From: Acanthornis magna
Taxonomy: Eukaryota > Chordata > Aves > Passeriformes > Acanthizidae
DNA: 64,000 nucleotides
NCBI GenBank assembly: GCA_036785705.1
Contig: JAWUZG010000032.1
Coordinates: forward strand, 16,983,501 to 17,047,500
Reading direction: 5' to 3'
Position numbers and translations under genes: made by a program. Below the pieces are notes generated by a model that had not been told where the DNA came from, ran no database searches, and was given only the letters and a program-made list of their open reading frames with translations. Shown here in pieces: positions 30,501-39,711 of this stretch (positions within the stretch are counted from its first letter, which is position 1; each line of letters starts with the position of its first letter).

Positions 30501-33500
30501 GATTACATACCTGCTCTTCAGAAACATGCTGTAGTCTAGGCAGCACAACGCCACAGACAGCAACCACATGTGCAGAGAGGTCACCCGACACAACATGTCC
30601 TTGTGTATAGTGCAGTTCTTTCTCCTTTTGCCAAAATGAGGAGTCTGGATTAGCCAAAACAAGGGCTTGTTCCACATTCTGCAGCTGAGATTCTTCTAGC
30701 AACCTGTAAAACCCATGTTTATTAACTCAGCTGAAAGCCATGAAGAACAGCAAATAGTGTACCACAATTTTAGAAATCCTTACTTGAGTCTGAAATGTAC
30801 CAGCTCCTCAGGACTGAATATCTTCTTCAGGAAAGATAACTTATGCTCATCGTTCATGCATGTAACCAAAGCAAGACAGTTTGAAGTATACCTAAAAATT
30901 ATATTTAGAACACAATATGTCAAAACATAGTCTTAAGAAATGTTGTTTGACAACTGTCAATTGCAAACCAAAACATCAAGTTTGGAAAAATGTGCAGAAA
31001 ACTTTATTCATAGAAACTATTTTAGCACTATGCTTAACATTCTTTCAGATTAGACAAGTATCTCAGAACTGAGGAAAGCAATTCTATCATGGCACAGTTT
31101 TAATTTATACACCAATTAGCTAACATTTCTCGGAAGAACTGAATTATCAGCAGAAATATAGTAACAGAAAGCACTTTCCTAAATAAATGAAAGTTAACAT
31201 ATGAGACAAGGAAAATGAGGTCATCCTTGCCCAATTTTTTTTCTCATGTCATTTCCTTTCCAAAATTGCATTTCATGCTATTTCTAAAGTAAACCTAATG
31301 CAATGAAATCAATTCTGAGTGCTTAAAAAAGCCAACAACTTCCAAGTTGTGACTACGTAAAGCTGACTTGCAACAAAAGAACATCTAATATAAATCAGAA
31401 ACCAGTATTCATTTATTATAATGCTGTTTTTAACTTCCAAGTACAAAGTTTTCAATGAGTTTGGTGTGGAGGAGGAAGAGTAGGCAGAAGATTGTTTCCG
31501 GACAAAAGTTTAAAAGTCAGCTCATTCACTTATTTAAGACTATTGGCTGAACACCACGTAAACCAAGTCCAGTCAATGAATTATAAGTTCTCTCTTTTTC
31601 TGAGACAGTCTGTCATTTTGAAGAGCTTCATAAATGACTGATAGTTTTGATAACACTCTTGTTTCTGCCCTTCCTAAATTATACATCTTACTTAAATTAT
31701 GTGTTACTAACACAATTCTGAATTTATGCTTTAAAAAGTGAAGACTATTAAAGATTTTTTTAAAATAAAATGCACCATCAATACTACCACTGACATAAAT
31801 AAGGTAGAGCATGCGATTAGGCTGAAGCCCTGCAGGCAGACACCTAAAAAAACATCTGACCAAAATCCCACTCAAAGCCTGTAACAAGGCCAACACAAAG
31901 GGCAGCTTAAATAAGCCAAGTTTTACAACTGCTGAGATACATAGATACAAACAAGACAAAAAAGGACCAACCTGGGCAAATTGAAGTTATTTGGAAAGAT
32001 TCTCTAGATCACAACTTTAAGCACTACTAAGAGCTAGCCTAAAATTCACTTTGTGACAGATCATTATAGCTTTCAAAAGGTCAGTTAAGAAGTTCAGGTA
32101 CAGATACCATTGGTACGGATTTCTGGTATTATTTGATGATGCTTTCCATTGCATGTGAACATTGTTAATCACAATTCTAGATACAGATACATCTATTCAA
32201 AGAAGAAGATTTGGAGGTTTTCACTTACCAACGGACTAAAGTGTCATGACTCCTTAGGAGTGGAACGCACACACTCCAGTCCCACAGTTCCCGGAAAACT
32301 GATTGCTCCTTTTGTAAAAATCTGTAGGCTGCCTCCATGAGGTCCCGCAACTTCATTCGCCTGCGCCCATATCGGACTGTGTTTGCATCTGAGCTCTCCA
32401 GGAAAAGCCTCTGGAAAACTGGTGATGTAGTTTTAAAGTATCTTAAAGCAAATCTTTAGAAGAGAGAAAGAAAGAGATGGAACACAGACATGTAAGTCAG
32501 AAGAAAGAAAACCACACTAATAAAAATGTCAGGGTACAGGTCCCAAGATAGTAATTGATGGTACTAAGAACTAAGGCCTATAACTAACTTTGCCCACTCT
32601 GGGAAAGACAACAACTTCAGCAACCAGCTGATAACAGATACTTTACCTTATTAGAAAACATTACTTAATTATCAAGGGGAAACAGTACTGCCTTTGGTGA
32701 AAACTCTTTGATTGTTCTTATTTACTAAAAAGTAATACTGATTCCTACTTATGTAACCTTATATTCTACTGGCCTAGAGGTCTAATCTTAAATGCATAGA
32801 TTTCGGTTGTGAATTATTTTCATGGTGGCTGTTTTGCTTTTCTGTATATCATAGGTGAAAGTCACATTGCATCTTACAACATAATTTAATTAGGTGTTAA
32901 ATTTTAAAAAGTTTAAATTGTATTTGAGACTTGTATTTACTCAATAATTATTTTCCTTCAAAACATATTTGTTACTGTGGGAGACCATTCAAATCCTGAC
33001 ACCACCTCTCTTCACCAGCGAACACTAACAAGCACATACTGCCTGTATGAAACGTTAACTGCAATGTTAATGATTAATGACTCCAACAACTGACCATTTG
33101 CAAAAGCCCTTCTTTGTTGACAAGGCGCAGGGTCACAGCCCTGGGGCAGGGGCGGTGAGCACCCACCACCGGGGGCTACAAGCTGGGGTTTGGGCCACAT
33201 CTGGAAGAGGCTGATAAACAAATCCTGCAAGGTGGGATAATACTTTTTATCATGACAATGTCCTCACACAACTGGCTGAGCTGTGAAAACTTCCCTCGGG
33301 GGAAGTACCAGGACATCCACACTGAAGGTTTTCCCCCCTTCTCATGGGGCTCAACTATGTTAGAGGCAGCTGTCATATCTTAGGAAGAGTCATAAATCAA
33401 AGACCCCTGCAGCACCCCCAGGTGCTTTTTTCACTTTTAGGAACTTCCAACAGAGAACTGGGCATGATCCACACTGCTGCAACTCAGTGTAAACCTCCCG

Positions 33501-36500
33501 CCCCCCAGGGGAGGTACCTGGGTATTCCCATCTGAAGCTGAGCATTTATTAACACATGGAATTTTTTGTTCCGTGGCTTTCCCCCACCTCCCAATGGATT
33601 AACACTTCAACCATCACTTATATATTGCTATATTTCTAGAGGTAATAACCTCAAAATGGCTACCTATCTCCATATCTCCTTTCCATTGCAACCAAATCAT
33701 TCTAAAATAAACTATATATATATATATGTCTAAAAAGCACCAGTCAGTCAATGTCCTCTCTAATCCATCCCAAGGGATCCATTAACAAGAACCTGAGTTA
33801 CCCTCGCCTCTAGGCACAGGTTTTAACACTTCCTAAGGTCAAACACTGATATGTCATTACTCACGGCAAAACATCAGGGTGGTCAGCAACCAGCTTGCTC
33901 ATTGCTACACACAGCCTTTCATGCCGATCATGGTTGATTTGGCCACCAGCTTTAATAGCTTCTGCATTTCTTTCCAACAAATCCAGCAGGATGGGCCGAA
34001 GCTGACGGCCAATCAATAGAGTACATTCTTTATCCAGCAATAACTGCGCTAAAGTATTGAGGATGCACTGCCGATCCTGCTGAGTCCAAACCTAAAGGAA
34101 TGGGAAGACAGAACAGGCTGAATGGGAAATTATTTTGACTTTTAACTTCAGAACTATTCACACATGAGTCAGAGTGAATTTTACATGCACAAATAGTCCA
34201 AAACCAGAAGGGATTCCAAAATCCCAAAGCAAGTACTCAATTGACACAGTTCTTTGAATAAAAAAAAAAAATTGCAATATAGAACGAGTAAGATCCAGAA
34301 TGATACATTAAATAGGAATTACAAAGTAGTCCCAAAATCTTACACTATACTTTACAACTGAAAGATAAAGCAAACAATTTGTAATTTTTTTTTTTCTTTT
34401 TAAGAAAAAGATTGGGAAAAAGTTATAACTAATACATCTTTCTTCCTAGAATTTCCATTTATCTTAACAGCTTGGTCTCATGAGAGCCACAAAACATTTA
34501 AGAATTTGAGTTCTTAAGTTGCTTCATGCTCACTATCTCTTTGAAAAAACAAGCATTCCATCAGTCACAGTCACAGATCACAGCCTGATTTCCACAGTTC
34601 TGACAGGAATTACAGTGAGCAATGCCCTTAACAAGAAGCAGCTTGTATCTCCGGTTTTGAAGTTGAGAGTCTTTATTTTTTCATACTGGTATACAAAAAT
34701 GGTCATTTAGTGTTTTAAAATACAAGGAAAACATACACTAGAAAGAAAAAGAAAGGAAAAAACCCAAAAAACAACATACCTTACCCTCACATCTTCCCTG
34801 CCTAGACCCCCAACCTTCCTTTGTTACTGAAGAACATCCCATTTCTTGTGTCTTACCCTTAAATTTCTCTGGTCTTTGAGCTCACGTTATCACCCAAGCA
34901 TCTCTCCACTTCCATGATGTTTAATAGTATATGCAGTATAAGATATAATGCAGTATAAGTAATTTTGAAAATCAGGATTATGAATTTGCACTGTAGCACT
35001 TCTGCTCTTAACACTGACACTCCACACTCCCCTTTCTTATTGAGCGAACCCTTATCTTATTCAAGACAGAAATATTCTGTAATAAGGTAGTCTTTTGTTT
35101 TAGCACCACATGCAGCCAATTTCTGCTTCTCCCACACTTTTGTTACTCCAGTAAAACCTGCTCCTGGTCTCACAGATGGGATGGTTTCATTGCTACAAGA
35201 GTGAAGAGGTCCTTTGAAAGGATGACCTCCTAAGGTTATACTCCTGTGGACACCCTTCTAGAACACAAGCAAACCTGTTCAAGTTCCTCGGTCTCCTGAA
35301 TTTGAAAAGACATTCATCCCCATGCAGCATTAAGCAGCCAGGGAAACTGCAGTGTATATAAATATCAAACCCATGATATACAAATATCAAACCCATCACA
35401 TTAATTGCAAGCAGTTTCTCACAGGGCTCGTGTTTGCTTTTACAAAATGTAAGTTTATCTGCTTCTCATCTATCACAGCAGCATCAAAAATAATTTTTAA
35501 AATGGAGCAAGGCCCTGTTCATTATGGGGAACCAGATTTTGAGTGGCAAAATGACTGATAAGCTGTTCAAAGGCAGAATGGGTCAAAAGAAAACAGAAAT
35601 AAACTCCAGCGGAAAAAATAAAAAGTACCTCCAGTTTTCAAATCAGTTATGTCTTTGGATACCCAAATAAGGCACAACAGGGTGCTTAATTTATTAACCA
35701 GAGCTTTCAATATGAAATAAAGCCAGTTAACAACAAAATAGCAAATAATGGGACTGACTCAGTAAAATTCTGTATTTACATGTCTACTGTATAACAAATT
35801 CATGCCATTAGCAATTTTGTGAGAGGAAGCAGTTTTTTAATCATTGTGTGCAGTACCCTTAGGACATATAAAACTGTTCAAAATTCACTGTGGTGACATT
35901 CTCATTCTACAAAGAGACTGTCTGTGTGATTTCAGAGCCTAAATTAAAAATTTTATGGAAAAGAATACTGTCAGAGTGGTGTTTTTAACTAAGCATGGCT
36001 TTACGAAATACCAGCTTTCTCAACCAATAGCAATGGACAGCTGATCTGAAAGTGTTCAAGTCTGGGATAGTAAAATCTGCACATGTGGTTCCAAACACCT
36101 GCTTTAAGAAAGCATCACGAAAGACTGTGCCTCCAAACACAGAACACATACACACATTGGCTATTATTATTAATGAGACACATAAAGCACACGCACAGCT
36201 GGGATTGAGACCTGGAGTCAGACACAACCCCAGCTGCTGCTCTAGCAGCACATTACACACCTCCCTCCCAGCTTGCACAGTACATTTGCTCAGTGCACAC
36301 AAGGTACAGAAATCTTTAATAATACCCAGCTTAATACAAGCTCTAAATTCATAAAAGAAAGGATCACAGCACTGAGCAATCTGGTCCCCCACAAAAGCCA
36401 CGTTTCTGCTCATGACTCACAGGTTATACCAGACACAGATTTAATGCTGGGACACTTCTAAAGAGTTGGAGGGCATAAGGGCCACACAGAGGAAACCTTT

Positions 36501-39500
36501 CTTCCCCTCCAACACAGGAACTCATGTTCTTGTCTGTGTTCCCTCGCACAACAGCTCTACCACTGTATGTGCAGCAATCAATTCAGCAAGATGATCCAAC
36601 TTAATCCTTCTCACAGTCTTACACTGGGGGGGAAAGTTGAATGGATTTTCCAAATCAGCACACTTAATGGGTTCAACATTACAGACGCACCACAAAGGTC
36701 TGGCTTGGCCTTGGGAAGAGGCTAAAAGAAAACAGAGCAGCACCACTCTTTTTGGCAGCTGTTCAGTTCAGCAAGATAAACCAAAACACAGGCCTGCACT
36801 CCTCCGATAACCCTCACAATTCAAGGGAGGAAAAAAAAAAAAAATCAGGGATCATATGCAGTCTCACAGGGAGTACAACCTGTAACTTCCTAAAGCTCCT
36901 CAACACATCTTTGACAGAGTTGGACAGATCTCTCCCTCACAAGTGAGGACACAAGCAAGAAGCTTCTCATTGACTTGGCATCATGAACATACTGTGTCCC
37001 AAAAATCACAGCTCCTCAAAAAGTAGCAGGAGTTGTCAATACAGCCCAAGATGGAAGCCAAAGTGCAACACACCTTCCGTTATTTCTAATGATACATCAT
37101 GTAAAGCCTAACTAGTCTTTTGAATAAAATGTTGACATTGTATTTTAGTATGAAAAAGCCTCTGCCTTAGTTGCCAGAGCATCAGGACATTTTTCTGACA
37201 GACAATGGGTAGGTCTGTGAATTTGAGACCACTGGGTCACCTCCTTTTTTGTACATTTATTAATATAAAGGAATAAAGGCATTTCTCAGCATTAAATACT
37301 AAGACTGGAGGACTCTAAATAAGAGCTTGGAATTATTATTAAAACAACTTTTACTCCTACATAGAAAAATGAAATGGAAAATGAAGGATGCCAAGCTAAA
37401 CCACCAACAAATTAAAAAAGAAAATCGAGAATGATGTGCTCAAGATCTCCAGTCCACTTAGGACAGTTCCATAGACTAAGCAGAAGAAATACCCAAAGGG
37501 ATCACCGTTTTTGATACATATCTTTCTATAAGCACAGTGGTAGATGCAAAGGACAGAGAAAAATAATTTGCATTAATGTGCCATTACTAGTAGTGCTTTA
37601 ACCTTCACAGTAATTAACTTCTCTGCTGAAATTACATGCTCATAGGGAACCAAAATACATACATTTGCACAAAACTCACGTTTGGAATTCTATGCAGGAA
37701 GACTTTCTGGCAGAAAACACAGCAAAGAGCCAAAAGCACATTCCAACAGTTTGTGAAGACCTATTGCTTCTACACTTTGCCTAAGTTATCCCAAAAATGT
37801 AAAAGTGGGAAACAAAGACTGGTTCAGAGTGCTTTTCATCCCATCTTCCTCATTAAGAGCACAGAAATTTGCTGTATCTTTGCAGAGTTCATGGTATATA
37901 AAAATACATTACAGAAAGGGCTCTAATTATATTACGCACCCAAGCACAGGGAACAAAACCTTCCACCACCACATGAACAGCGCCCACATGAACATACTAT
38001 GAACATACGATGAACCTCAAAAGACTGCTCCTTACTCAGCAGTTGTGGGTAAGTTTCGTTCTCTTATGGAATACTGAAGAAATAAGTTGCCATAAAGGCA
38101 TAACGAAGCTGTAGAGCAAAGAGAGCTCTTGATTTCCAGAGCGCCTGCTTCCTAGGTTGCATACAAAGCAACTTATCGGAAGTCAGGTATGACGTTTAGA
38201 GCTGGAGTTTGTTTACTGGCAAGATAAGCTTTAAACAACCCTAGAACTGTAGCTCCCAAGCCTGGAAACAGCAATTCAGTTTTCAAAAGGATGTGTCATT
38301 GTTAAGTAATCTGCTGTTCCAGACTCCCTCTATATAATCACTCTTCAATAATTTCCACCTAGCAAGACTTTTAAACCTGAAGCATATCTCCAAAAGTCAC
38401 CAAAAGGGAAAGGGCACAGTCTCTTTCCCAATCTCAGATGTCTGTGACTCACTTCTGGTTCACTGCTCCATCTGTCTGCTACAGCATGTATTCACATCAT
38501 CCCTGTCTCTGTTTCTCAGCAGTTACTCTCTCCTGAAAAGCAACTCTTCATCACTGCTTCCCACCAATTAGCTTCAACTCAGGAATATATATTCAAGTCA
38601 ATTTTACTTTGATCCTGTGATTTGCAGCGACAGAAGAAAGAGCCATCTGTCTCCCAACAAAGAACCTTGAGTATCAGTATGAAAGCCTTCCCCAACCATA
38701 ACTGAGACAGCAACTCAGACTGAAAGCCAATATTCTGAAAAAATACGATACTTCAGACTTTTCATCTTCAAACAACTGGGACATTTCCTAGACACTCAAA
38801 GAGAAATAGAGACTCTGAGCCCCAAAAATGCGTACCTATCTTAGGGGCTTCAAAAGCTCTACCGTAAAAAGTATTAATAAAACAACATCTGATGTGCTGA
38901 TATCCTGTTGTTACATGTCTTCAAGCATTTCAGAGAGAGAAATGAGATTGGCCTCAACTCTCCCAGAAAGCAGGTGTGCTTTTCAGAGTTAAGGCAGCCA
39001 AAGCATGAAAGGACCCTGTTTCCAGCATCACTACAACCTGTGAGACCGTGATTTAAAAAAAACCCTCAAAGCAAAGCGTAGAAAATCCACGGTTCTTTTT
39101 ATCCCACATGCTGTTTTAAGGTAATTAAAGAAGACATGCAAAAAGCATCACAATAGGGCCTAGTTACTGTCTCAGTACTTGATGACAAAATGCCACTTCT
39201 CGCTGTCACGCTTCCAGAGTCACCTTAGAGCACACGGAAGATATCAAAGATTGAACTGCGGGGCGAAGCGCAATAGGAAGGGTAATAGGAAGGGTATCAG
39301 GATACAGGAGAGGACCTTCCTCAGGGGCTTCACTCCCGCATCCCTGAAACGGGCGGGGAGGGCAAGAAACAGCTCCAGGAGGAGAGGGACAGAGAGGAAA
39401 AGAGGGAGGGAGCGAGCGAGCGGGGATTAGCTCCCGCCGGCCGCTCGAGGGCCAGGGACGAGCCAAGGGGGTCGGGCACACACAAAGCTGCCGAGAGGAT

Positions 39501-39711
39501 ATGGCGGCACGGGGAGCGGGGGAGGCACTGGGGTGCGTTCCCTTCGTTCCACAGCGGCCCCGGCGAGACCCGCCCGGACGGGGAGAGGACGGCAGCCCGC
39601 AGCTCTCACCTGCTTCGCCAGGAATCTGCTCAGCTCCGCACTACTCTTCTCGTTCCTGCGCGCCACCAGCTGCAGCGGCTCCGCCAGGCGGAACCGCAGG
39701 TCCGCCGCCAT
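307..39711 (-). CDS. MDN1: MDN1 (midasin/Rea1), 5' part: 36 exons, residues 1-1775, continues off the left edge
   Basis: Midasin is a giant dynein-like AAA+ ATPase. It works in the nucleolus and nucleoplasm, where it strips assembly factors from pre-60S ribosomal particles. Thirty-six exons join in one frame with no stop (5325 nt, 1775 codons), each matching the vertebrate protein as I remember it. Walker A motifs are visible at about residues 319-326 (GPIGCGKT), 666-673 (GETGTGKT), 1073-1080 (GETSVGKT), 1379-1386 (GDTGCGKT) and 1745-1752 (GSPGVGKT). Walker B motifs are at about 388-392 (ILLED), 822-826 (ILLDE), 1137-1141 (IVLDE) and 1454-1458 (FLLDE). RNRF motifs follow modules 2, 3 and 4. 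The remaining AAA module, linker, acidic region and MIDAS domain lie outside the window. The start codon has A at -3 and G at +4. Introns are mostly 0.1-2.4 kb; intron 1 is 5.5 kb. Apart from the repeats listed separately, I see nothing recognisable in the introns. Confidence 0.97.
1951..2148 (-). CDS. MDN1: MDN1 exon 35 (residues 1641-1707), GC donor
   Basis: Contains LLAREKCLTFLCEKMSQFFK, HQKNELKIYDRTKEKEF and GIRPFFIPRG. The junction to exon 36 (PRG-PVLQR) requires the non-canonical donor AAGAG|gcaaga; no GT lies at an in-frame position here. It ends in phase 1. Confidence 0.93.
2898..3128 (-). CDS. MDN1: MDN1 exon 34 (residues 1564-1641)
   Basis: Contains MMDFVEWLTNQEFGRQCILS, VRDVLSWVNFMNVM and MSFIHAACLVYIDGIGS. 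The acceptor is ttttag and the donor CAG|gtaagt, phase 1. Confidence 0.96.
3166..3330. repeat. AT-rich low-complexity tract
   Basis: Almost pure A/T with many ATTTTATT and TTAAATA words, in MDN1 intron 33 just upstream (transcript sense) of exon 34. It has no strict period, so it is low-complexity DNA and not a clean microsatellite. Confidence 0.8.
3811..3940 (-). CDS. MDN1: MDN1 exon 33 (residues 1521-1564)
   Basis: Encodes LSPALRNRFTEIWCPQSNGR and LHPGLCLGAISHE, with the RNRF motif of AAA4. The acceptor is ttgcag and the donor AAG|gtgagt, phase 1. Confidence 0.96.
5053..5197 (-). CDS. MDN1: MDN1 exon 32 (residues 1472-1520)
   Basis: Contains VLEAEKTLVLAEKGGQDDEE and KKFRILATMNPGGDFGKKE (sensor 1). 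The acceptor is tctctag and the donor GAG|gtaaat, phase 0. Confidence 0.96.
5684..5814 (-). CDS. MDN1: MDN1 exon 31 (residues 1429-1472), AAA4 Walker B
   Basis: Contains SRLFEWCDGPLVLAMKEEGF then FLLDEISLADDSVLERLN (D1457, E1458). The acceptor is ttcttag and the donor CAG|gtatgt, phase 2. Confidence 0.97.
5909..6047 (-). CDS. MDN1: MDN1 exon 30 (residues 1382-1428), second half of AAA4 Walker A
   Basis: Starts with CGKTTICQIFAALANQKLYS (lysine at about 1385) and continues CHLHMETSDFLGGLRPVRQ. The acceptor is ttgcag and the donor CAG|gttagt, phase 0. Confidence 0.96.
7002..7140 (-). CDS. MDN1: MDN1 exon 29 (residues 1336-1382), first half of AAA4 Walker A
   Basis: Contains VVWTQGMRRLAILVGRALEF then GEPVLLVGDTG, where intron 29 cuts the P-loop. 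The 18 residues before VVW have the same length as in human but little similarity. The acceptor is gtgcag and the donor TGG|gtaatt, phase 2. Confidence 0.93.
7218..7352 (-). CDS. MDN1: MDN1 exon 28 (residues 1291-1336)
   Basis: Contains FMLLAGRVRKQEEVDVIQSV and EKHFKKKIHPESLFS. The donor is TGG|gtgagt, phase 1. Introns 27 and 28 are only about 120 and 80 bp. Confidence 0.95.
7477..7618 (-). CDS. MDN1: MDN1 exon 27 (residues 1244-1291)
   Basis: Contains FAGKHGFITLRDLFRWAERY and EKEYDWLQHLANDG. The acceptor is ctgacag and the donor ATG|gtgagc, phase 1. Confidence 0.96.
8311..8457 (-). CDS. MDN1: MDN1 exon 26 (residues 1195-1243)
   Basis: Encodes VLSRAFRNRFVELHFDELPS and CSLPPSYCSKLVKVMLDLQ, with the RNRF motif of AAA3. 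The acceptor is ttttag and the donor CAA|gtatga, phase 0. Confidence 0.96.
8897..9210 (-). mobile_element. Truncated ERV LTR, minus orientation, in MDN1 intron 25
   Basis: The stretch around TGGAACATCCC, GGCCTTGACTCTGTGTAAGC and CACAGCACCATACCAG is the reverse complement of the LTR at 24326-24813, diverged but colinear. It covers roughly the first 300 bases of that LTR; the part past the TATA region is missing and the TATA box itself is degraded. It has no coding capacity. Boundaries are approximate. Confidence 0.85.
9540..9748 (-). CDS. MDN1: MDN1 exon 25 (residues 1125-1194), AAA3 Walker B
   Basis: Contains AMRKGYWIVLDELNLAPTDV (D1140, E1141), ALNRLLDDNRELF and FATQNPPGLYGGRK. The donor AAG|gtctgt is slightly weak, phase 0. 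Intron 25 carries a truncated LTR. Confidence 0.97.
10118..10296 (-). CDS. MDN1: MDN1 exon 24 (residues 1065-1125), AAA3 Walker A
   Basis: Contains the P-loop VLIQGETSVGKTSLIRWLAA (lysine at about 1079) and HTDIQEYIGCYTSDASGKLV. The acceptor is ttttag and the donor AGG|gtaagt, phase 1. Confidence 0.97.
10753..10904 (-). CDS. MDN1: MDN1 exon 23 (residues 1015-1065)
   Basis: Contains GYWISAGDKEPTVDESYVLT and SVKLNLKDIVRVVSA, leading into AAA3. The donor is AGG|gtaagt, phase 2. Confidence 0.95.
11733..11843 (-). CDS. MDN1: MDN1 exon 22 (residues 978-1014)
   Basis: Encodes GFCLSFLTQLDRGSHPVVQK and ICQHIVSGNIKSLLKQ. The acceptor is ttcttag and the donor CAG|gtaagc, phase 0. Confidence 0.95.
12009..12156 (-). 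CDS. MDN1: MDN1 exon 21 (residues 928-977)
   Basis: Contains ETKLVDGTGHRPHYSLRTLC then RALRFAASNPCGSIARSLYE, almost identical to human. The acceptor is ttgcag and the donor GAG|gtgatt, phase 0. Confidence 0.96.
12784..12897 (-). CDS. MDN1: MDN1 exon 20 (residues 890-928)
   Basis: Encodes RFTELYVEELRNEGDLQVLI and VNVNKNTVQGIV. The donor is GAA|gtaagt, phase 2. Confidence 0.95.
14055..14151 (-). CDS. MDN1: MDN1 exon 19 (residues 858-890)
   Basis: Encodes EPLVRHPDFRLFACMNPATD (sensor 1) and the start of the RNRF motif, split across intron 19. The donor is CAG|gtagga, phase 2. Confidence 0.96.
14830..14974 (-). CDS. MDN1: MDN1 exon 18 (residues 810-858), AAA2 Walker B
   Basis: Contains GTLAQAVKKGEWILLDEINL (D825, E826) and LLEGSSGSLVLLDRGDT. 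The acceptor is ttttag and the donor CAG|gtacta, phase 1. Confidence 0.97.
15975..16078 (-). CDS. MDN1: MDN1 exon 17 (residues 775-809)
   Basis: Contains LKEKWEAFGLKLNHAHQQMK and ENALLFAFVE. The acceptor is cttacag and the donor GAG|gtattt, phase 0. Intron 16 is about 1.45 kb and I see nothing in it. Confidence 0.94.
17532..17743 (-). CDS. MDN1: MDN1 exon 16 (residues 704-775)
   Basis: Contains YKPVDNKLIWLPLRESFEEL and FLGHIQTCYRQKRWHDLLKL, an insert within AAA2. The donor is CTG|gtaagg, phase 1, chosen because it joins in frame to exon 17. Confidence 0.95.
18241..18301 (-). CDS. MDN1: MDN1 exon 15 (residues 684-704)
   Basis: A 61-nt exon encoding GHRLRVVNMNQQSDTADLLG, nearly identical to human. 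Introns 14 and 15 are about 100 and 500 bp. The donor is GGG|gtgagt, phase 2. Confidence 0.95.
18402..18550 (-). CDS. MDN1: MDN1 exon 14 (residues 634-684), AAA2 Walker A
   Basis: Contains FAATRPSAVLIEQLAVCV and the P-loop VLLVGETGTGKTSTVQYLAH (lysine at about 672). The acceptor is ttccag and the donor CAG|gtaaat, phase 1. Confidence 0.97.
19088..19200 (-). CDS. MDN1: MDN1 exon 13 (residues 597-634)
   Basis: Contains VEFFCELYKPEISIREQDVS, linking AAA1 to AAA2. The acceptor is ttcacag and the donor AAG|gtagaa, phase 2. Confidence 0.93.
19919..20014 (-). CDS. MDN1: MDN1 exon 12 (residues 565-596)
   Basis: Encodes ALDCFTAMLSNQASRQKMAK then IIGSYLNISKKK, matching human ALDCFTAMLS and LNISRKK. 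The donor is AAG|gtatgt, phase 0. Confidence 0.95.
20685..20766 (-). CDS. MDN1: MDN1 exon 11 (residues 537-564)
   Basis: Contains DLLNWCSRIAYNFDSNSS and VNIFQE. Frame and homology to exon 12 fix the donor as GAG|gtgcgg, phase 0. A stronger-looking site (gtaaga) lies 5 bases further on but would break the frame. Confidence 0.9.
21744..21934 (-). CDS. MDN1: MDN1 exon 10 (residues 474-537)
   Basis: Contains VLQRRYPNLSLVTDHLLDIF, a variable stretch, then PNLEGRELSLR. The acceptor is tttcag. The donor AAG|gttgtc is weak but is fixed by reading frame and homology; phase 2. Confidence 0.93.
23483..23597 (-). CDS. MDN1: MDN1 exon 9 (residues 435-473)
   Basis: Contains FSCGGGWYRQQSSHAALLDK and YWTKIHLDNMSKGELKE. 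The acceptor is gatttag and the donor GAG|gtatgg, phase 0. Confidence 0.94.
24326..24813 (+). mobile_element. Solo ERV LTR in MDN1 intron 8, antisense to MDN1
   Basis: Begins TGTGCTGGTTTCGGCTGGGA and ends AAACCATGACA, so it has TG...CA ends. I recognise the sequence as a widespread bird endogenous-retrovirus LTR, probably ERVL-like. A clear TATA box (TATATAAA) lies at 24601-24608. No internal retroviral genes or second LTR flank it, so it is a solo LTR. I could not identify a clean target-site duplication. Confidence 0.9.
25467..25570 (-). CDS. MDN1: MDN1 exon 8 (residues 401-435)
   Basis: Rest of the AAA1 core: ISVLIPLLEKRELLIPGRGD and VAPGFQFFATRR (sensor 1 region). The donor is GAG|gtaggt, phase 2. 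The downstream intron 8 holds a solo LTR. Confidence 0.95.
27014..27145 (-). CDS. MDN1: MDN1 exon 7 (residues 357-400), AAA1 Walker B
   Basis: Contains TLLGMYRCTDVPGEFVWQPG and GHWILLEDIDYAPLDV. The acidic pair of this Walker B reads E-D, not the usual D-E; I recall the same order in human. The donor is GTG|gtatgt, phase 0. Confidence 0.97.
28348..28560 (-). CDS. MDN1: MDN1 exon 6 (residues 286-356), AAA1 Walker A
   Basis: Carries the first P-loop, LLEGPIGCGKTSLIEYLAAV (lysine at about 325), and LKVQLGDQTDSK. The acceptor is gaacag and the donor AAG|gtaact, phase 0. Confidence 0.97.
30511..30703 (-). CDS. MDN1: MDN1 exon 5 (residues 221-285)
   Basis: Linker into AAA1. Contains LLEESQLQNVEQALVLANPD and AVCGVVLPRL, as in other vertebrates. 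The donor is CAG|gtatgt, phase 0. Confidence 0.95.
30784..30891 (-). CDS. MDN1: MDN1 exon 4 (residues 185-221)
   Basis: N-terminal domain. Contains YTSNCLALVTCMNDEHKLSF and FSPEELVHFRLK. The donor is AA|gtaagg, phase 2. Confidence 0.94.
32229..32453 (-). CDS. MDN1: MDN1 exon 3 (residues 110-185)
   Basis: N-terminal domain. Contains RYFKTTSPVFQRLFLESSD and YGRRRMKLRDLMEAAYRF, both close to human. The donor is TTG|gtaagt and the exon ends in phase 2. Confidence 0.95.
32976..33796 (+). mobile_element. Possible solo LTR or other insertion in MDN1 intron 2
   Basis: An 821-bp block starts with TG and is flanked by the 5-bp direct repeat GTTAC (32971-32975 and 33797-33801). It is more GC-rich than the surrounding intron and has an AATAAA signal near 33704, about 90 bp before its end, as an LTR would. 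It ends in GA, not CA, so one terminus is either mutated or misplaced. I do not recognise the family. Confidence 0.4.
33713..33727. repeat. (TA)n microsatellite
   Basis: Fifteen bases of alternating T and A in MDN1 intron 2, inside the possible LTR and just after its AATAAA. Confidence 0.85.
33865..34091 (-). CDS. MDN1: MDN1 exon 2 (residues 35-110)
   Basis: Encodes the N-terminal domain from VWTQQDRQCILNTLAQ to DHPDVLP. The acceptor is cctttag and the donor gtgagt; it ends in phase 2. A possible LTR ends only about 70 bp past the donor, inside intron 2. Confidence 0.95.
34092..39609 (-). other. MDN1: MDN1 intron 1 (5.5 kb)
   Basis: The largest MDN1 intron in the window, between exon 1 (donor gtgaga) and exon 2 (acceptor cctttag). 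It holds scattered short open frames without homology I recognise, and no tRNA, snoRNA or repeat I can support. Its first 250 bases (from 39609 down) belong to the CpG-rich promoter region. Confidence 0.8.
39610..39711 (-). CDS. MDN1: MDN1 exon 1 (residues 1-34)
   Basis: The start ATG is at 39709-39711 in a strong context (A at -3, G at +4). The peptide ends NEKSSAELSRFLAKQ and has the same 34-residue length as the human first exon product, which supports this start. The donor is CAG|gtgaga, phase 0. Confidence 0.95.

Noticed and set aside
31573..31959. 128-codon minus-strand frame between MDN1 exons 3 and 4
   Set aside because: No match to midasin or another family; the flanking exons join in phase without it.
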